Origin: Dehalococcoidia bacterium
GTDB taxonomy: Bacteria > Chloroflexota > Dehalococcoidia > Lucifugimonadales > UBA1123
Direction of reading: 5' to 3'
Assembly (NCBI GenBank): GCA_009838465.1
Contig: VXRN01000025.1
Span: 1 to 64,000, forward strand
DNA length: 64,000 bases
The notes under the pieces are model-generated. The model saw nothing but the letters and a program-made list of their open reading frames with translations. It did not search any database and was not told the origin of the DNA. How positions within the stretch are numbered: position 1 is the stretch's first letter; every line of letters begins with the position of its first letter. Positions 24,478 to 33,584 of the stretch are shown in pieces. The position numbers were made by a program, and so were the translations under genes.

Positions 24478-25118
24478 CCGACTACCTGATCCTGGTCCCG
24501 CTCGCCTACCTGCTGGGGTCGGTGCCGTTCGGCCTGGTCGCCGGGAGGCTGGTCGCCAACGTGGACGTCCGCGACTATGGGAGTGGCAAGATAGGCATGA
24601 CCAATGTCCTGAGAACGTCGGGTAAGACGGCCGCGGCCGTCGTCCTGCTCCTGGACATGGGCAAGGGCGTGCTGGCGGTTCTCATCGCGCGCTGGATCTT
24701 CGATTCGCCGGGCGTAGAGGTCGCCGCCGCGCTCGCCGTACTGTTCGGACACAACTGGCCGGTCTTCATCAAATTCCGCGGCGGGCGCGGAACGGCCTCC
24801 GGCTGGGGCGGACTGCTAATCCTGTCGCCAATCGCCGGACTCATCGCAACACTAATAGGGCTCGGGTTGGTGGCTCTGACCCGATACGTGTCACTCGGCT
24901 CGATAATGGCGGCGTCGCTCGGCTCGTTGGCGCTCATTATCCTTGCCGTGTTCGGTACCCAACTCGCCGTACCGAGTCCACCACCGCTCGAATACAGCTG
25001 GTACGGGGTCATTGGCGGCACGCTGATCGTCGTCAGACACTGGGACAACATACGCCGTCTGCTGGACGGGACCGAGCGGAAGATAGGCCAGAGCGTTGAC
25101 ACGGACAGCAGCCACTAG
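24474..25118 (+). CDS. plsY: Acyl-phosphate:glycerol-3-phosphate acyltransferase
   Basis: The 214-aa membrane protein has five to six helices and the three conserved PlsY cytoplasmic motifs. These appear as GSVPFG (16-21), GSGKIGMTNVLR (usually GSGNIGATN; about 37-48), and GHNWPVFIKFRGGRGTASG (usually GHxFPVFLxFKGGKGVAT; about 83-101). It transfers an acyl group from acyl phosphate to sn-glycerol-3-phosphate, the first committed step of phospholipid synthesis. It is translationally coupled to der and 14 bp before gpsA, which supplies its glycerol-3-phosphate. Confidence 0.95.
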   Translation: MTDYLILVPLAYLLGSVPFGLVAGRLVANVDVRDYGSGKIGMTNVLRTSGKTAAAVVLLLDMGKGVLAVLIARWIFDSPGVEVAAALAVLFGHNWPVFIKFRGGRGTASGWGGLLILSPIAGLIATLIGLGLVALTRYVSLGSIMAASLGSLALIILAVFGTQLAVPSPPPLEYSWYGVIGGTLIVVRHWDNIRRLLDGTERKIGQSVDTDSSH

Positions 25119-25132
25119 TCGGGCGTCTTGCA

Positions 25133-26128
25133 ATGTCAGTCGTTACCGTGGTTGGAGCCACAAGCTGGGGAACGACTCTGGGGATCATCATCGCCAGGCA
25201 GGGACACGACGTTCGCCTGCTGGCACGGACGGAAGACGAGGCCGTCTCTCTTGAGTCCCGACGTGAGAATGCGCGTTTCGTCCCGGGCTTTCCCTTTCCC
25301 GACTCCATGCACGCGCGCGCCGACGCCGACGCCTTCTCTGGCGCCGACCTTGCCATACTCGCCGTTCCCTCCCACACGCTTAGGGAGAACATACTCAGGG
25401 TGGGGTCCGACATTGCGCCTGGCTGCATCGTGGTCAGCGCGGTAAAGGGACTCGAGCTCAACACGGGCAGGCGAATGAGCGAGATACTCCGGGAGGAGCT
25501 GCCCAACGGGGCTGACAGAAGCATTTGCGCACTATCGGGTCCGAATCTCGCCAGCGAAATAGTCAGGGGTATGCCTGCTCCGACGGTAATAGCCTCCCCC
25601 AACCAGGAGGCCGCCCTCCAAACGCAGGCGATAATCAACTCGTCCGTCTTCCGCGTCTATACCAATGCGGACATTGTCGGAGTTGAGTTCTGCGGCGCGC
25701 TGAAGAACATCATCGCGCTGGGCGCAGGCATCTGCGACGGCCTGGATCTCGGCGACAACGCCAAGTCCGGCTTCATGACGCGCGGACTCGCGGAGATAGC
25801 GCGACTGGGCATTGCTGCCGGAGCCAGCCCCACTACCTTCGCCGGTCTCGCCGGCATGGGAGACCTTGTTGCGACCTGCTCCAGCGTACTCAGTCGCAAC
25901 CACTATGTGGGCGAGCAGTTGGCTGCGGGTAAATCTCTGTCGGACATACGCAGTAGTATGCAGAACGTCGCCGAAGGTGTGTACACCACCTCAGCCGCTC
26001 TGGAACTCGCGCATCGCCTGGATGTGGAAATGCCCATCACCCGGGTTACCCAGGATGTTCTCACGGGCGTAATCTCCGCTGCCGAAGCCGTGCATCACCT
26101 CATGGGCCGCCACCCCACGTCGGAGTAG
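25133..26128 (+). CDS. gpsA: Glycerol-3-phosphate dehydrogenase [NAD(P)+]
   Basis: The 331-aa protein has an N-terminal Rossmann domain with the nucleotide loop GATSWGTTLG (8-17; GAGSWGTALA is the usual form, so Gly is replaced by Thr). CGALKNIIALGAGICDGL contains the conserved catalytic Lys near residue 190, and GLAGMGDLVATC lies in the C-terminal helical domain. It reduces dihydroxyacetone phosphate to glycerol-3-phosphate for membrane lipids. The gene is last in the der-plsY-gpsA operon. It converges on rsmE with only 18 bp between stops and no clear terminator. Confidence 0.96.
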   Translation: MSVVTVVGATSWGTTLGIIIARQGHDVRLLARTEDEAVSLESRRENARFVPGFPFPDSMHARADADAFSGADLAILAVPSHTLRENILRVGSDIAPGCIVVSAVKGLELNTGRRMSEILREELPNGADRSICALSGPNLASEIVRGMPAPTVIASPNQEAALQTQAIINSSVFRVYTNADIVGVEFCGALKNIIALGAGICDGLDLGDNAKSGFMTRGLAEIARLGIAAGASPTTFAGLAGMGDLVATCSSVLSRNHYVGEQLAAGKSLSDIRSSMQNVAEGVYTTSAALELAHRLDVEMPITRVTQDVLTGVISAAEAVHHLMGRHPTSE

Positions 26129-26146
26129 CTCGAATGCCGAGAGAAA

Positions 26147-26893
26147 TCAGGGAGTCAGTTCACCCCATTCATACATTATAGCGGTGGTCAGCGCGACTGC
26201 CGCCGTCTCCGACCGCAGTATCCGTCTCCCCATTCCGACCGTCCCCACGCCTAGACCCTGAGCAATCTTGACTTCCACCGAATCGAACCCTCCCTCCGGA
26301 CCGACGAAGATAGACACGTTATCTGAAACTGCTGTCTGGTCTCGCCAATGTTCAAGGGTGGACTTGAGCGATTGTTGTGTCTCGCCCTCCCACGCCATCA
26401 GGACCGGCCTCGGCGCGGTTTCAAGCGTGTCTTCCAGCGTTTGTGGATTATCAAGTTCCGGCAACCTGGAACGCCCCGACTGTTCTGCGGCCTCACGGAT
26501 TATGCGCCGCCAGCGTTCCATCCGATTTGCGGAGACGCTCCCCTGACCGTGAAATGTTCTCCGGGTGACTATCGGGACGAAATGGGAGACCCCGAGCTCG
26601 GTACACTTTTGCAGGGCCCACTCAAACCTCTCCGGCCTGATCATGGCCTGGTAAAGTGTCAGTCGGATAGCGGGCTCTCCACACCCTGCGTGCCTGCCCG
26701 TTATGCGGCCTTCGGTTTGAGTGGGCGCGATGGCGGAGAGGGAGACCGTGTATTGCCCTCCGGTGTTGTCCAGTACGATGACCTCATCGCCCGGAGACAT
26801 GCGAAGGACGCGGCTTATCTGTCGGGACAGGTCCTGCGGAAAGGACACGGCATTGCCGCTGATGTGGGACGGGCTGACGAAGAAGCGGTGCAT
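26147..26893 (-). CDS. rsmE: 16S rRNA (uracil1498-N3)-methyltransferase
   Basis: From the ATG at 26893 the product is 248 aa, the usual RsmE length. A longer frame to 27025 runs back into the upstream gene and is rejected. The N-terminal PUA-like domain starts MHRFFVSPSHI. The C-terminal SPOUT domain contains FVGPEGGFDSVEV (about residues 195-207) and MGRRILRSETAAV, the trefoil-knot SAM-binding elements. It methylates U1498 of 16S rRNA. It is 22 bp downstream of an unknown gene and in a leftward run with prmA and dnaJ. Confidence 0.96.
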   Translation of the reverse strand: MHRFFVSPSHISGNAVSFPQDLSRQISRVLRMSPGDEVIVLDNTGGQYTVSLSAIAPTQTEGRITGRHAGCGEPAIRLTLYQAMIRPERFEWALQKCTELGVSHFVPIVTRRTFHGQGSVSANRMERWRRIIREAAEQSGRSRLPELDNPQTLEDTLETAPRPVLMAWEGETQQSLKSTLEHWRDQTAVSDNVSIFVGPEGGFDSVEVKIAQGLGVGTVGMGRRILRSETAAVALTTAIMYEWGELTP

Positions 26894-26915
26894 GGCGCTC
26901 CGGTCCGATCTGCCG

Positions 26916-27749
26916 TCAGGAGCGCCCGGGCGTCCAGATGGGCGATTGCTCAGGCTGCTCGGCCTCGGAGACGGGTTCGGGTTGTTGTCCCGGAATCCAC
27001 AGGCCGGATTGGGTGTCAGCGCCACTGCGTTGCTGGAGTTCGGGAGTCCATATGGCGGAGTCCGGTGTCTCTTCAGGCTGCTCCACTCGAAGGAGTTCGG
27101 CTACTTCTTCGGGAACGTCGCCGCGCGGCAGATAGTAGAAGTTTCCCAGTCCCACGGCCTCTATCAGCCTGCGAATGATGCCCACCTGGTTGTCGTCCGG
27201 TGCAGGTATGTAGAGTGGAATGCCCTGGTACCCGAAGTCTATCGAACCGCTGGGCGGCATCGTACCGGCCGGGTCGAGAATGCGGCTTGCCTCTCTGAAG
27301 TTGCGATGTGGATCGAATCCGAGTCCCTCGGCGTACTCGACCGCCCCCCAGACGACCTCCTGGGCGAGGCTAGGTTCGATGTCGAGAGGGGGCGTCCCGG
27401 AATACAGGCGAGGTATTACTTCGTTGGAGAATGTCTCTCTATTGACGTTGGATGCGTAGGATGCATCTTTGATGCCGGTGCAGAAGTAGTCAACGATGTA
27501 CTCGCCGAACATTATGCTGTCGTTGGGCTGAGTCCGGGCGATCAGAACTCGCGCGACGCCCTGCTCCTGCCATCCCTGTTGCACCCACGCGCCCTCGATG
27601 GGCATCTGGCGCGCCATTCTGAGCAGCCTGCGCGGATTGATGCCCACGGCTGCCTGAGTTTGCTTGCGCGCCAACTTCTGCTTTCTCTTGGTCCGCTTCT
27701 GAAGGGCGCGCTGCTGTTTCTTATTCTGGTTTCTCTGCTTCCTGGGCAA
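26916..27749 (-). CDS. Unknown protein with basic N-terminus and WTP-rich tail
   Basis: The 277-aa product begins with about 35 residues almost entirely Lys, Arg, Gln and Asn. Next comes a globular domain (about 45-200) with GVARVLIARTQPNDSIMFGEYIVDYFCTGIKDA, and then a Pro/Glu/Gln-rich tail in which SAIWTPE, SGLWIPG and SPIWTPG recur. I do not recognise a named function. The FGEYIVDYFCTGIKDA stretch looks like a conserved core found in uncharacterised bacterial proteins. The basic N-terminus suggests RNA or DNA contact. It sits just upstream of rsmE. Confidence 0.75.
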   Translation of the reverse strand: MPRKQRNQNKKQQRALQKRTKRKQKLARKQTQAAVGINPRRLLRMARQMPIEGAWVQQGWQEQGVARVLIARTQPNDSIMFGEYIVDYFCTGIKDASYASNVNRETFSNEVIPRLYSGTPPLDIEPSLAQEVVWGAVEYAEGLGFDPHRNFREASRILDPAGTMPPSGSIDFGYQGIPLYIPAPDDNQVGIIRRLIEAVGLGNFYYLPRGDVPEEVAELLRVEQPEETPDSAIWTPELQQRSGADTQSGLWIPGQQPEPVSEAEQPEQSPIWTPGRS

Positions 27750-27798
27750 TCTCTAAGTCTTCTCATAGATATTAAGTTCAGTTACGTAGGGGGGAGGT

Positions 27799-27974
27799 TC
27801 ACCCCTTCCTAACCTTCCCCCACTGAGGGTTGGGATGGTAGGTAATTTTGCCCTCACCCCCGTATCAAGTACGGGGCAGTCTCTAACCCTCTTCCAGAGG
27901 GAGAGGGGACTTTCTGACTACATTCATGGCTGATTTGCTCATTTACATACCCCTGCAAGCCCAAGGGGAGAGGG
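27799..27974. repeat. Palindromic repeat R1, composite copy
   Basis: Modules in order: ACCCCTTCCTAACCTTCCCCC (27801 on), the cassette CCCCCGTATCAAGTACGGGG (about 27857-27876), the hairpin CCCTCTTCCAGAGGGAGAGGGG, a spacer, and CCCCTGCAAGCCCAAGGGGAGAGGG. It lies between the unknown gene at 26916 and the end of prmA. Nothing else is visible in that gap. Confidence 0.8.
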
Positions 27975-27991
27975 TATTAGAAGGCTCGCCA

Positions 27992-28897
27992 TCAGACCGA
28001 TGCTATCAGCGCGATCCAATCACCGTCAACGAGCCTCTCTTCAATCGTTGCACCCGTCGCTTCGAGCGCCTCGACGGCTCCGGTGAGGTGCTTCTCGATG
28101 ATGCCGGAGGCGATGATCCTGCCGCCCGGGGCAGCGCAGTCTGCGATGTGCGCCGCCATATCTATGACGACTCTCGCCGATATATTGGCGACTACCAGGT
28201 CGAAGGACTGTGGGGGAGCTTTGGGACTTGGCAGAGTTCCGCGAACGACTTCCACGCTGTCCCGAAGTCCGTTCATTCCGACATTGGAGTGTCCGGCCCC
28301 TGCTGCGATTGGGTCTATCTCGAAGCCAACCACCCTCTCTGCGCCCAGCTTGCGGGCTGCTATGGACAGAATCGCGGAACCACACCCCAGGTCTAGAACC
28401 CTTGCTCCCTGGGGCATTATCCGCTCGATAATCTCGATGCACATCCTGGTGGTGGGATGGTGCCCCGTTCCGAATGCCATACCCGGATCGAGGTGGACAA
28501 TAACGTCGTCCGGTTCGGGATCGTGCTTGCGCCAGGTGGGGCAGATCACAACTCGCCTGCCGACGCGCAGCACGTGGAAGAATTCTTTCCAGTTGTCGCG
28601 CCAGTCATCCTCGGAAACGGGGCGCTCACGCAGTTCGGACACGGGGGCGAGATGGGCGACCAAGCGCACGCCGACATCTATCTGGGCCCGGCGTCTGTCA
28701 GTGGTTGGGTCCTTCGGGATATAGGTCTTGACCGTAACGCGATCCGGGACCGGCGGCTCTTCGCCCTCGTCGGGATTGAAACCGCCAGGTTGTTCGACGG
28801 CGACGCCGCCCTCTCCGTAGCGATAGAATATCTCGGAAAGCGGTTCTACGTATTCAGGGGGAGTTTCGATGCTGAGCTCGATCCACTCGGATGGCAT
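27992..28897 (-). CDS. prmA: Ribosomal protein L11 methyltransferase
   Basis: The 301-aa protein has the PrmA layout: an N-terminal substrate-recognition domain (about 1-100, starting WIELSIETPPEYVEPLSEIF) and a C-terminal Rossmann methyltransferase. The latter carries DPGMAFGTGHHPTT (about 137-150), the SAM motif LDLGCGSAILS (about 168-178) and VANISARV (about 238). It trimethylates L11 of the large ribosomal subunit. Its ATG directly follows the dnaJ stop with no spacer, so the two are co-translated. Confidence 0.95.
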   Translation of the reverse strand: MPSEWIELSIETPPEYVEPLSEIFYRYGEGGVAVEQPGGFNPDEGEEPPVPDRVTVKTYIPKDPTTDRRRAQIDVGVRLVAHLAPVSELRERPVSEDDWRDNWKEFFHVLRVGRRVVICPTWRKHDPEPDDVIVHLDPGMAFGTGHHPTTRMCIEIIERIMPQGARVLDLGCGSAILSIAARKLGAERVVGFEIDPIAAGAGHSNVGMNGLRDSVEVVRGTLPSPKAPPQSFDLVVANISARVVIDMAAHIADCAAPGGRIIASGIIEKHLTGAVEALEATGATIEERLVDGDWIALIASV

Positions 28898-30040
28898 TTA
28901 CTCGTTTCCGAATACGTCTTTGAACTTGTCGAAGAGGCCCTTGTTGCCTTCACCCAGATCGTCTTCGCCCATAGAATCGGCCAGTTCCTTGAAGAGGCGT
29001 TTCTGATCCTCACTGAGAGATTTGGGAATTTCGACCCTGGCGGTTATAACCTGGTCGCCTCGCCTTCCGGAGCGGATGAATGGCACGCCCTTACCCCTGA
29101 GCGTGAATGTGTCACCTGGCTGAGTGCCCGCGGGGATGGTGATTTCTTCCTCCCCGTCCAGGGTAGGAACGCTGATTTTGGCTCCCAGGGTAGCCTGGAG
29201 GATGGAAATAGGGAGAGGCAGATGTATGTCGGTGTCATACCGTTCGAAGTATTCGTGATCCCGGACTCGTACAACTACGTAGAGGTCTCCGGGCCTACCT
29301 CCATTCATGCCTGCTTCGCCTTCCTGGTTCAGCCTGATCTGGATGCCGTCATCCACCCCTGCCGGTATCGTGACCGCGAGCTTTCGCTTGCGACGTTCGC
29401 GTCCGGCGCCGCGGCACTGGTTGCATGGGTCATTGATGACGCTGCCCTCGCCTCTGCACACTCCGCACGGGGTTACCTGCACAAACTGTCCGAAGAAGCT
29501 CTGCTGCGAACGTCTCACCTGCCCGGAACCGGCGCAGTTGGAGCACATCGTGGAGCCGGAGCCGGGTTCGCTGCGCGCGCCTTTGCAGCGGCCACAGACG
29601 TCTATCCGCTCGATCTCGATCTCTCTCTCGACACCGAAGACGGCTTCCTCGAACGTCGTCGTGACCGATGTTCGGAGGTCGTTTCCGCGGCGTGGGGCGT
29701 TGGGGCGCGCCCGGGTCTGCTCACCAAAGCCACCTCCGAAGAAGGCGTCGAATATGTCTCCGAATCCACCGGCACCAACGTCGAAACCGTCGAAACCGCG
29801 TCCGCCGTTGCCGCCGACGGCGGAATGTCCGAAGCGGTCATAGGTCGCCCTCTTGCGCGAATCGGAGAGAACCTGGTACGCCTCGTTTACTTCCTTGAAG
29901 CGGTCCTCGGCTCCCTCACTTCTGTTGCGGTCGGGATGGAATTCGAGGGCCAGTTTCCGAAATGCCTTCTTGATGTCTTCCTCGGTGGCGTCACGAGGAA
30001 TGCCCAGGACATCGTAATAATCACGCTTGCTGGTGGTCAT
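28898..30040 (-). CDS. dnaJ: Chaperone DnaJ (Hsp40, type I)
   Basis: The 380-aa protein has a J domain with HPD (35-37), a Gly/Phe-rich linker (about 72-115) and a cysteine-rich zinc domain with four CxxC pairs (CGRC, CSNC, CGVC, CNQC; about 148-210). The C-terminal substrate-binding domains follow, with IPAGVDDG and IPAGTQPGDTFTLRGKGVP. It delivers substrates to DnaK and stimulates its ATPase. No dnaK or grpE lies within the window. The large frame on the opposite strand is a codon-bias shadow. Confidence 0.97.
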   Translation of the reverse strand: MTTSKRDYYDVLGIPRDATEEDIKKAFRKLALEFHPDRNRSEGAEDRFKEVNEAYQVLSDSRKRATYDRFGHSAVGGNGGRGFDGFDVGAGGFGDIFDAFFGGGFGEQTRARPNAPRRGNDLRTSVTTTFEEAVFGVEREIEIERIDVCGRCKGARSEPGSGSTMCSNCAGSGQVRRSQQSFFGQFVQVTPCGVCRGEGSVINDPCNQCRGAGRERRKRKLAVTIPAGVDDGIQIRLNQEGEAGMNGGRPGDLYVVVRVRDHEYFERYDTDIHLPLPISILQATLGAKISVPTLDGEEEITIPAGTQPGDTFTLRGKGVPFIRSGRRGDQVITARVEIPKSLSEDQKRLFKELADSMGEDDLGEGNKGLFDKFKDVFGNE

Positions 30041-30290
30041 CTATCGACTCGGCTCGAACTTTCAGTTCATCTTGGATCGCAGAGAATGGCGAGGGGAGAC
30101 GAAGATCTAAACAGAGCCGCCTCACATTCATCGCACAACCAACGGACATTATATTATCAACGCAGAACGGCTACAAGTAAAACGTTTGTGTTTAGGGGTG
30201 ATTTGGGGGACTCGCTGGGTAGGTTGACACTCATCTGGCCCATAGATAGCATGGCCCCGAACTTGATCTGACCGACGCACCTCGTGAGGT

Positions 30291-31097
30291 ATGGCCCATA
30301 TGACGACTGCAACCCATGAACGGAAACCGAGGTTAGATGGCAAGGTGGCGATTGTGACCGGCGCGGGTTCGCGTGGGGATATTGTTGGGAATGGGCAGGC
30401 GACGGCAATACTGTTCGCTTATGAAGGGGCCGAGGTGCTCCTTGTAGATACCGACGAAGACCGCGTCAAGGGCACAATGGACGCAATCGAATCTCATGGG
30501 GGGACGGCGTCGGTGTTCATCGGCGACGTGACCAGCGCCGAAAGCTGCCGTGACATAGTGCGGGCGGCGTTGGACCGGTACGGAAGACTCGACATACTGC
30601 ACAACAACGTCGGAATAGGTGGAGCCGGCAACGTGGTGGAGGTTGCGGAAGAGGTATGGGACCAGGTGATGGAGGTCAACGTCAAGTCAATGATGCTTAC
30701 GGGGAAGTACGCGGTACCCGCAATGGCGGCCACAGGAGGGGGTTCCATCATCAACATCTCTTCGATATCGGCTATTCGCCCAAGGGGACTGACGGCTTAC
30801 ACAGTATCTAAGGGTGGAGTCATGGCGCTCACACAAGGTATGGCGATAGACCATGCCGCGCAGGGAATACGCGTCAACTGCATTCTGCCCGGGCCCGTTT
30901 ATTCATCAATGGTCGCGCCGGGAATGTCTAAAGAGCGCAGGGACACGCGCCGCAGTTCGTCGCCTCTGGGAGTCGAGGGAACGCCCTGGGACATCGGTTG
31001 GGCCGCCGTTTATCTGGCGAGCGACGAGGCGAAGTGGGTCACGGGCGTGGCGTTCCCGGTTGACGGCGGCGTGACGCTAGTCAGTCCGCCCCGCTGA
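30291..31097 (+). CDS. SDR-family oxidoreductase
   Basis: The 268-aa protein is a classical SDR. The cofactor motif is TGAGSRGDIVGNGQA (about 23-37), with a few extra residues compared with the common TGxxxGIG. NNVG is at about 104-107, INISSISA provides the Ser, and YTVSK provides Tyr and Lys. The C-terminal PVDGGVT is typical. A second in-frame Met (residue 4) also lies near the start. It is the first of three rightward genes (SDR, amidohydrolase, SDR) that may act on one substrate. Confidence 0.92.
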   Translation: MAHMTTATHERKPRLDGKVAIVTGAGSRGDIVGNGQATAILFAYEGAEVLLVDTDEDRVKGTMDAIESHGGTASVFIGDVTSAESCRDIVRAALDRYGRLDILHNNVGIGGAGNVVEVAEEVWDQVMEVNVKSMMLTGKYAVPAMAATGGGSIINISSISAIRPRGLTAYTVSKGGVMALTQGMAIDHAAQGIRVNCILPGPVYSSMVAPGMSKERRDTRRSSSPLGVEGTPWDIGWAAVYLASDEAKWVTGVAFPVDGGVTLVSPPR

Positions 31098-31164
31098 ACG
31101 CTCCGAAGACGGCTCGGCTTTCCCTCAGCATCACATTCTTAGGCTTATGGATCACACCTGAAAC

Positions 31165-32142
31165 ATGGATGGTAGTTCTATGCGCACGATAGACATACAC
31201 GCTCATATTTCGCCCGAAGCCTTCGTGACCGCTATGGAGGCCGGAGAGGACTGGCACGGTATCACAAACGAAGCTGTGCCCAGGCACCGGCACAATCCTC
31301 GTACGACATGGTCGCCCGCTGAGCGTCTTGCCGACATGGACTCGCTTGGCGTTGATGTGCAGGTGCTTTCGACCAACGCCGTGTTCTACAACTACGATAA
31401 GGATGCCGAAGCGACGACGGCGATGGCGCGCGATTGCAACGACTACGTGTCGCAACTCACCAAGGACCATCCTGGCCGTTTCGCCGGACTGGCTACGCTG
31501 CCATTGCAGGACATTCCTGCGGCAGTCGCCGAGCTCGAGCGCAGCATCATCCAACTCGGATTGAAGGGCGCGATGATTGGCGACCACGTGAACGGGCGCA
31601 CGTTCGACGAGCCGGAGTTTTTGCCCTTCTGGAAGGCGGCCGAGCAGCTTGGCGCTTTCATCCTGATTCACCAGGACGGTCCGACAATCGTAAGCCCGCG
31701 CTCCGGCAAGTACCACCTGCCGAACACGATAGGCAATCTGGCCGACCGTGCGGTGACTTTTGCGTCGTTCGTCTATGGCGGAGTCATGGACGCCTGCCCG
31801 GATCTGAGAATCTGCTTATCGCACGGAGGAGGTTACACCTGCTTCGGCATCGGCAGGATGGATCGTGGGTGGCGGGTTCGACCGGAGGCACGGGAGTATA
31901 TCAGTCAGCCTCCGAGCGCATATCTGAATCGCTTCTACTATGACACGATAACCCACAGCGAACAGGCGCTCCGCTATGTCATAGATTTGGTGGGCGTGGA
32001 CCGCGTGGTGTTCGGCACGGACTGGCCCTATGATATGTGCGAGGACTGGCCCGTGTCGTGGATACTCGGCCTCGAAAGTCTCACACAGGAGGAGAAAGAG
32101 AGGATATTGTGGAGGAATCTGGAGGGACTGCTGGGGATATAA
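31165..32142 (+). CDS. Amidohydrolase family protein (ACMSD-like)
   Basis: The 325-aa TIM-barrel protein has the metal motif HAH (11-13 from the ATG at 31165) near the N-terminus. LIHQDGP (about 172-178) gives the next His, LSHGGGYTCFGIGRMDRGW (about 217-235) the third, and FGTDWPYDM (about 282-290) the metal-binding Asp. This pattern is that of the aminocarboxymuconate-semialdehyde decarboxylase/gamma-resorcylate decarboxylase group, which decarboxylates or hydrolyses aromatic-derived acids. An alternative ATG at 31180 would remove five residues. Located between two SDR genes. Confidence 0.9.
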   Translation: MDGSSMRTIDIHAHISPEAFVTAMEAGEDWHGITNEAVPRHRHNPRTTWSPAERLADMDSLGVDVQVLSTNAVFYNYDKDAEATTAMARDCNDYVSQLTKDHPGRFAGLATLPLQDIPAAVAELERSIIQLGLKGAMIGDHVNGRTFDEPEFLPFWKAAEQLGAFILIHQDGPTIVSPRSGKYHLPNTIGNLADRAVTFASFVYGGVMDACPDLRICLSHGGGYTCFGIGRMDRGWRVRPEAREYISQPPSAYLNRFYYDTITHSEQALRYVIDLVGVDRVVFGTDWPYDMCEDWPVSWILGLESLTQEEKERILWRNLEGLLGI

Positions 32143-32224
32143 TCGTCCGTCATTGAACAGTTTAGGACTTACGGCGTTGGGGAGGTGTGGATTGCCGCTT
32201 TCGCGGGAATGACTGAATCATCGT

Positions 32225-32327
32225 TCACCCTCACCCTAGCCCTCTCTCAGAGGGAGAGGGGATCTGTTTTGGCGATCATGGCTGGCTAAGATTTTGCCTA
32301 CCCTCGTGAGCCCAGAGGGATGGGGAT
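32225..32327. repeat. Palindromic repeat R1, double-hairpin copy
   Basis: CACCCTCACCCTAGCC leads into the hairpin CCCTCTCTCAGAGGGAGAGGGG. A spacer with GGCTGGCTAAGATTTTGCCTA follows, then CCCTCGTGAGCCCAGAGGGATGGGG. It follows a fragment of R2 (CGCTTTCGCGGGAATGACTG, near 32193-32212). No gene is seen in 32143-32377. Confidence 0.8.
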
Positions 32328-32377
32328 TTTCAACATACAAATGACGATAGATACATCATGAAGGGAACGAAACCAAA

Positions 32378-33166
32378 ATGGCTGACAGACTTGCCGACCA
32401 GGTAGCGATAGTAACCGGAGGAAACAGCGGAATCGGCGAAGGCACGGCCCGACTCTTTGCCAAAGAGGGGGCGAAGGTGGCCCTGCTGGCCCGTCGAGAG
32501 GAAGAGGGATATGCTGTTGAACAGTCCATAAGGGACGGCGGTGGTGAGGCGTTGTTCGTGCGATGCGACGTTTCGGACCGTGAACAGGTGGACGCGGCGG
32601 TGCAGAGAGTGATGGACGAATATGGCCGGATAGACGTGCTGTTCAACAACGCCGGTGGTGGGGACAGGGGCAATTTCCCCAATGAGGAAGACGATGGCTG
32701 GAACAGGGTGATCTCAGTGAACCTGACCGGGACTTTCTATATGTGCAGGGCGGTTTGGCCTCACATGATCGCAGGTGGCGGCGGCAAGATCGTGAATATG
32801 TCCTCGGTGGCCGCGGTCAGGGGTTTCAGTAAGAAGATGTACGACCTGGTGGGTAGGTACCCGTCGGCTTCCTACTACGCGGCGAAGGCCGGGGTGGACG
32901 CCTTCACCCGCTACGCGGCCAGTATGGGCGGCCAGCACAACATCCGCGTGAACTGTGTCCGTCCGGGCCAGATCATCACGCCTTTAACCGACGTCGGGGG
33001 CGGACACCACAGCCTGGAGGCGATGTTCGATTTCATACAGATACTGGACGGCGCGGGCTACCCTGAAGACGTAGCGAACTTAGTCCTGTTCCTGGTGTCA
33101 GAGGAGTCAAGGTTCATAACAGGCGAGATAGTCAACGTGGACGGAGGAATGCCCGGTAAGCTCTAA
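32378..33166 (+). CDS. SDR-family oxidoreductase
   Basis: The 262-aa classical SDR has TGGNSGIGEGTA (about 14-25), NNAGG (about 90-94), VNMSSVAA for the catalytic Ser, and YYAAK for Tyr and Lys, plus the C-terminal NVDGGMPG. An insertion (GFSKKMYDLVGRYPSAS, about 151-167) separates the Ser from the YxxxK motif. The protein converges on the STAS gene with 10 bp between the stops. It shares a possible operon with the amidohydrolase upstream, though a repeat-filled 235-bp gap separates them. Confidence 0.92.
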   Translation: MADRLADQVAIVTGGNSGIGEGTARLFAKEGAKVALLARREEEGYAVEQSIRDGGGEALFVRCDVSDREQVDAAVQRVMDEYGRIDVLFNNAGGGDRGNFPNEEDDGWNRVISVNLTGTFYMCRAVWPHMIAGGGGKIVNMSSVAAVRGFSKKMYDLVGRYPSASYYAAKAGVDAFTRYAASMGGQHNIRVNCVRPGQIITPLTDVGGGHHSLEAMFDFIQILDGAGYPEDVANLVLFLVSEESRFITGEIVNVDGGMPGKL

Positions 33167-33176
33167 AATAGATGAT

Positions 33177-33527
33177 TCAGGAGGCGCGGCGCTGGATGGC
33201 GACCAGTGCGGAATCGAGGTCTGGATGAATTGGGATGACTTTGTCGAAGCCGATTATCTGGAAAACTTCCAATATGTACGGCTTCAGGCTGCATATATGG
33301 AGTCTGCGATTAGCCATTGCCAGCCGCCTTGAGAGTATTAGAAAGGCGCGGAGGCCCGCCGTGCTCAGGTAGGTCACGTCTGAGGTGTCAATTATCACAT
33401 CATGCCCGCTTCTTGCGATGACTTGCAGAACGTCGTTGTGAAAGCCGTCTGCGGTAAGTACATTGATGCGCCCCCGGGCTCGTAGCAGAAGGGCGGGGCC
33501 GTCGGTCTCAGCTACACTGATTTTCAT
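33177..33527 (-). CDS. STAS-domain anti-sigma factor antagonist-like protein
   Basis: The 116-aa protein is a single STAS domain. The motif IIDTSDVTYLSTAGLRAFL (45-63) carries the conserved phosphorylatable Ser55 of SpoIIAA/RsbV-type antagonists. Such proteins bind an anti-sigma kinase and free a stress or developmental sigma factor when unphosphorylated. No RsbW-like kinase or sigma gene is within the window, so its partner is unknown. It is transcribed leftward and alone. Confidence 0.9.
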   Translation of the reverse strand: MKISVAETDGPALLLRARGRINVLTADGFHNDVLQVIARSGHDVIIDTSDVTYLSTAGLRAFLILSRRLAMANRRLHICSLKPYILEVFQIIGFDKVIPIHPDLDSALVAIQRRAS

Positions 33528-33584
33528 GATGCGGGTTCCTTTATATATTTCGTGGTCATGATTTTTTCGATAAGTTTCAAGTGT

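Noticed and set aside
26894-27025. N-terminal extension of RsmE
   Set aside because: It overlaps the upstream gene's repeated WTP tail in another frame. Family proteins start at MHRFFV, as at 26893.
28457-30271. 604-codon open frame on the plus strand
   Set aside because: It lies fully opposite prmA and dnaJ, both unambiguous by motifs. The antisense frame has no ribosome-binding site and no recognisable domain, so it is a codon-bias shadow.
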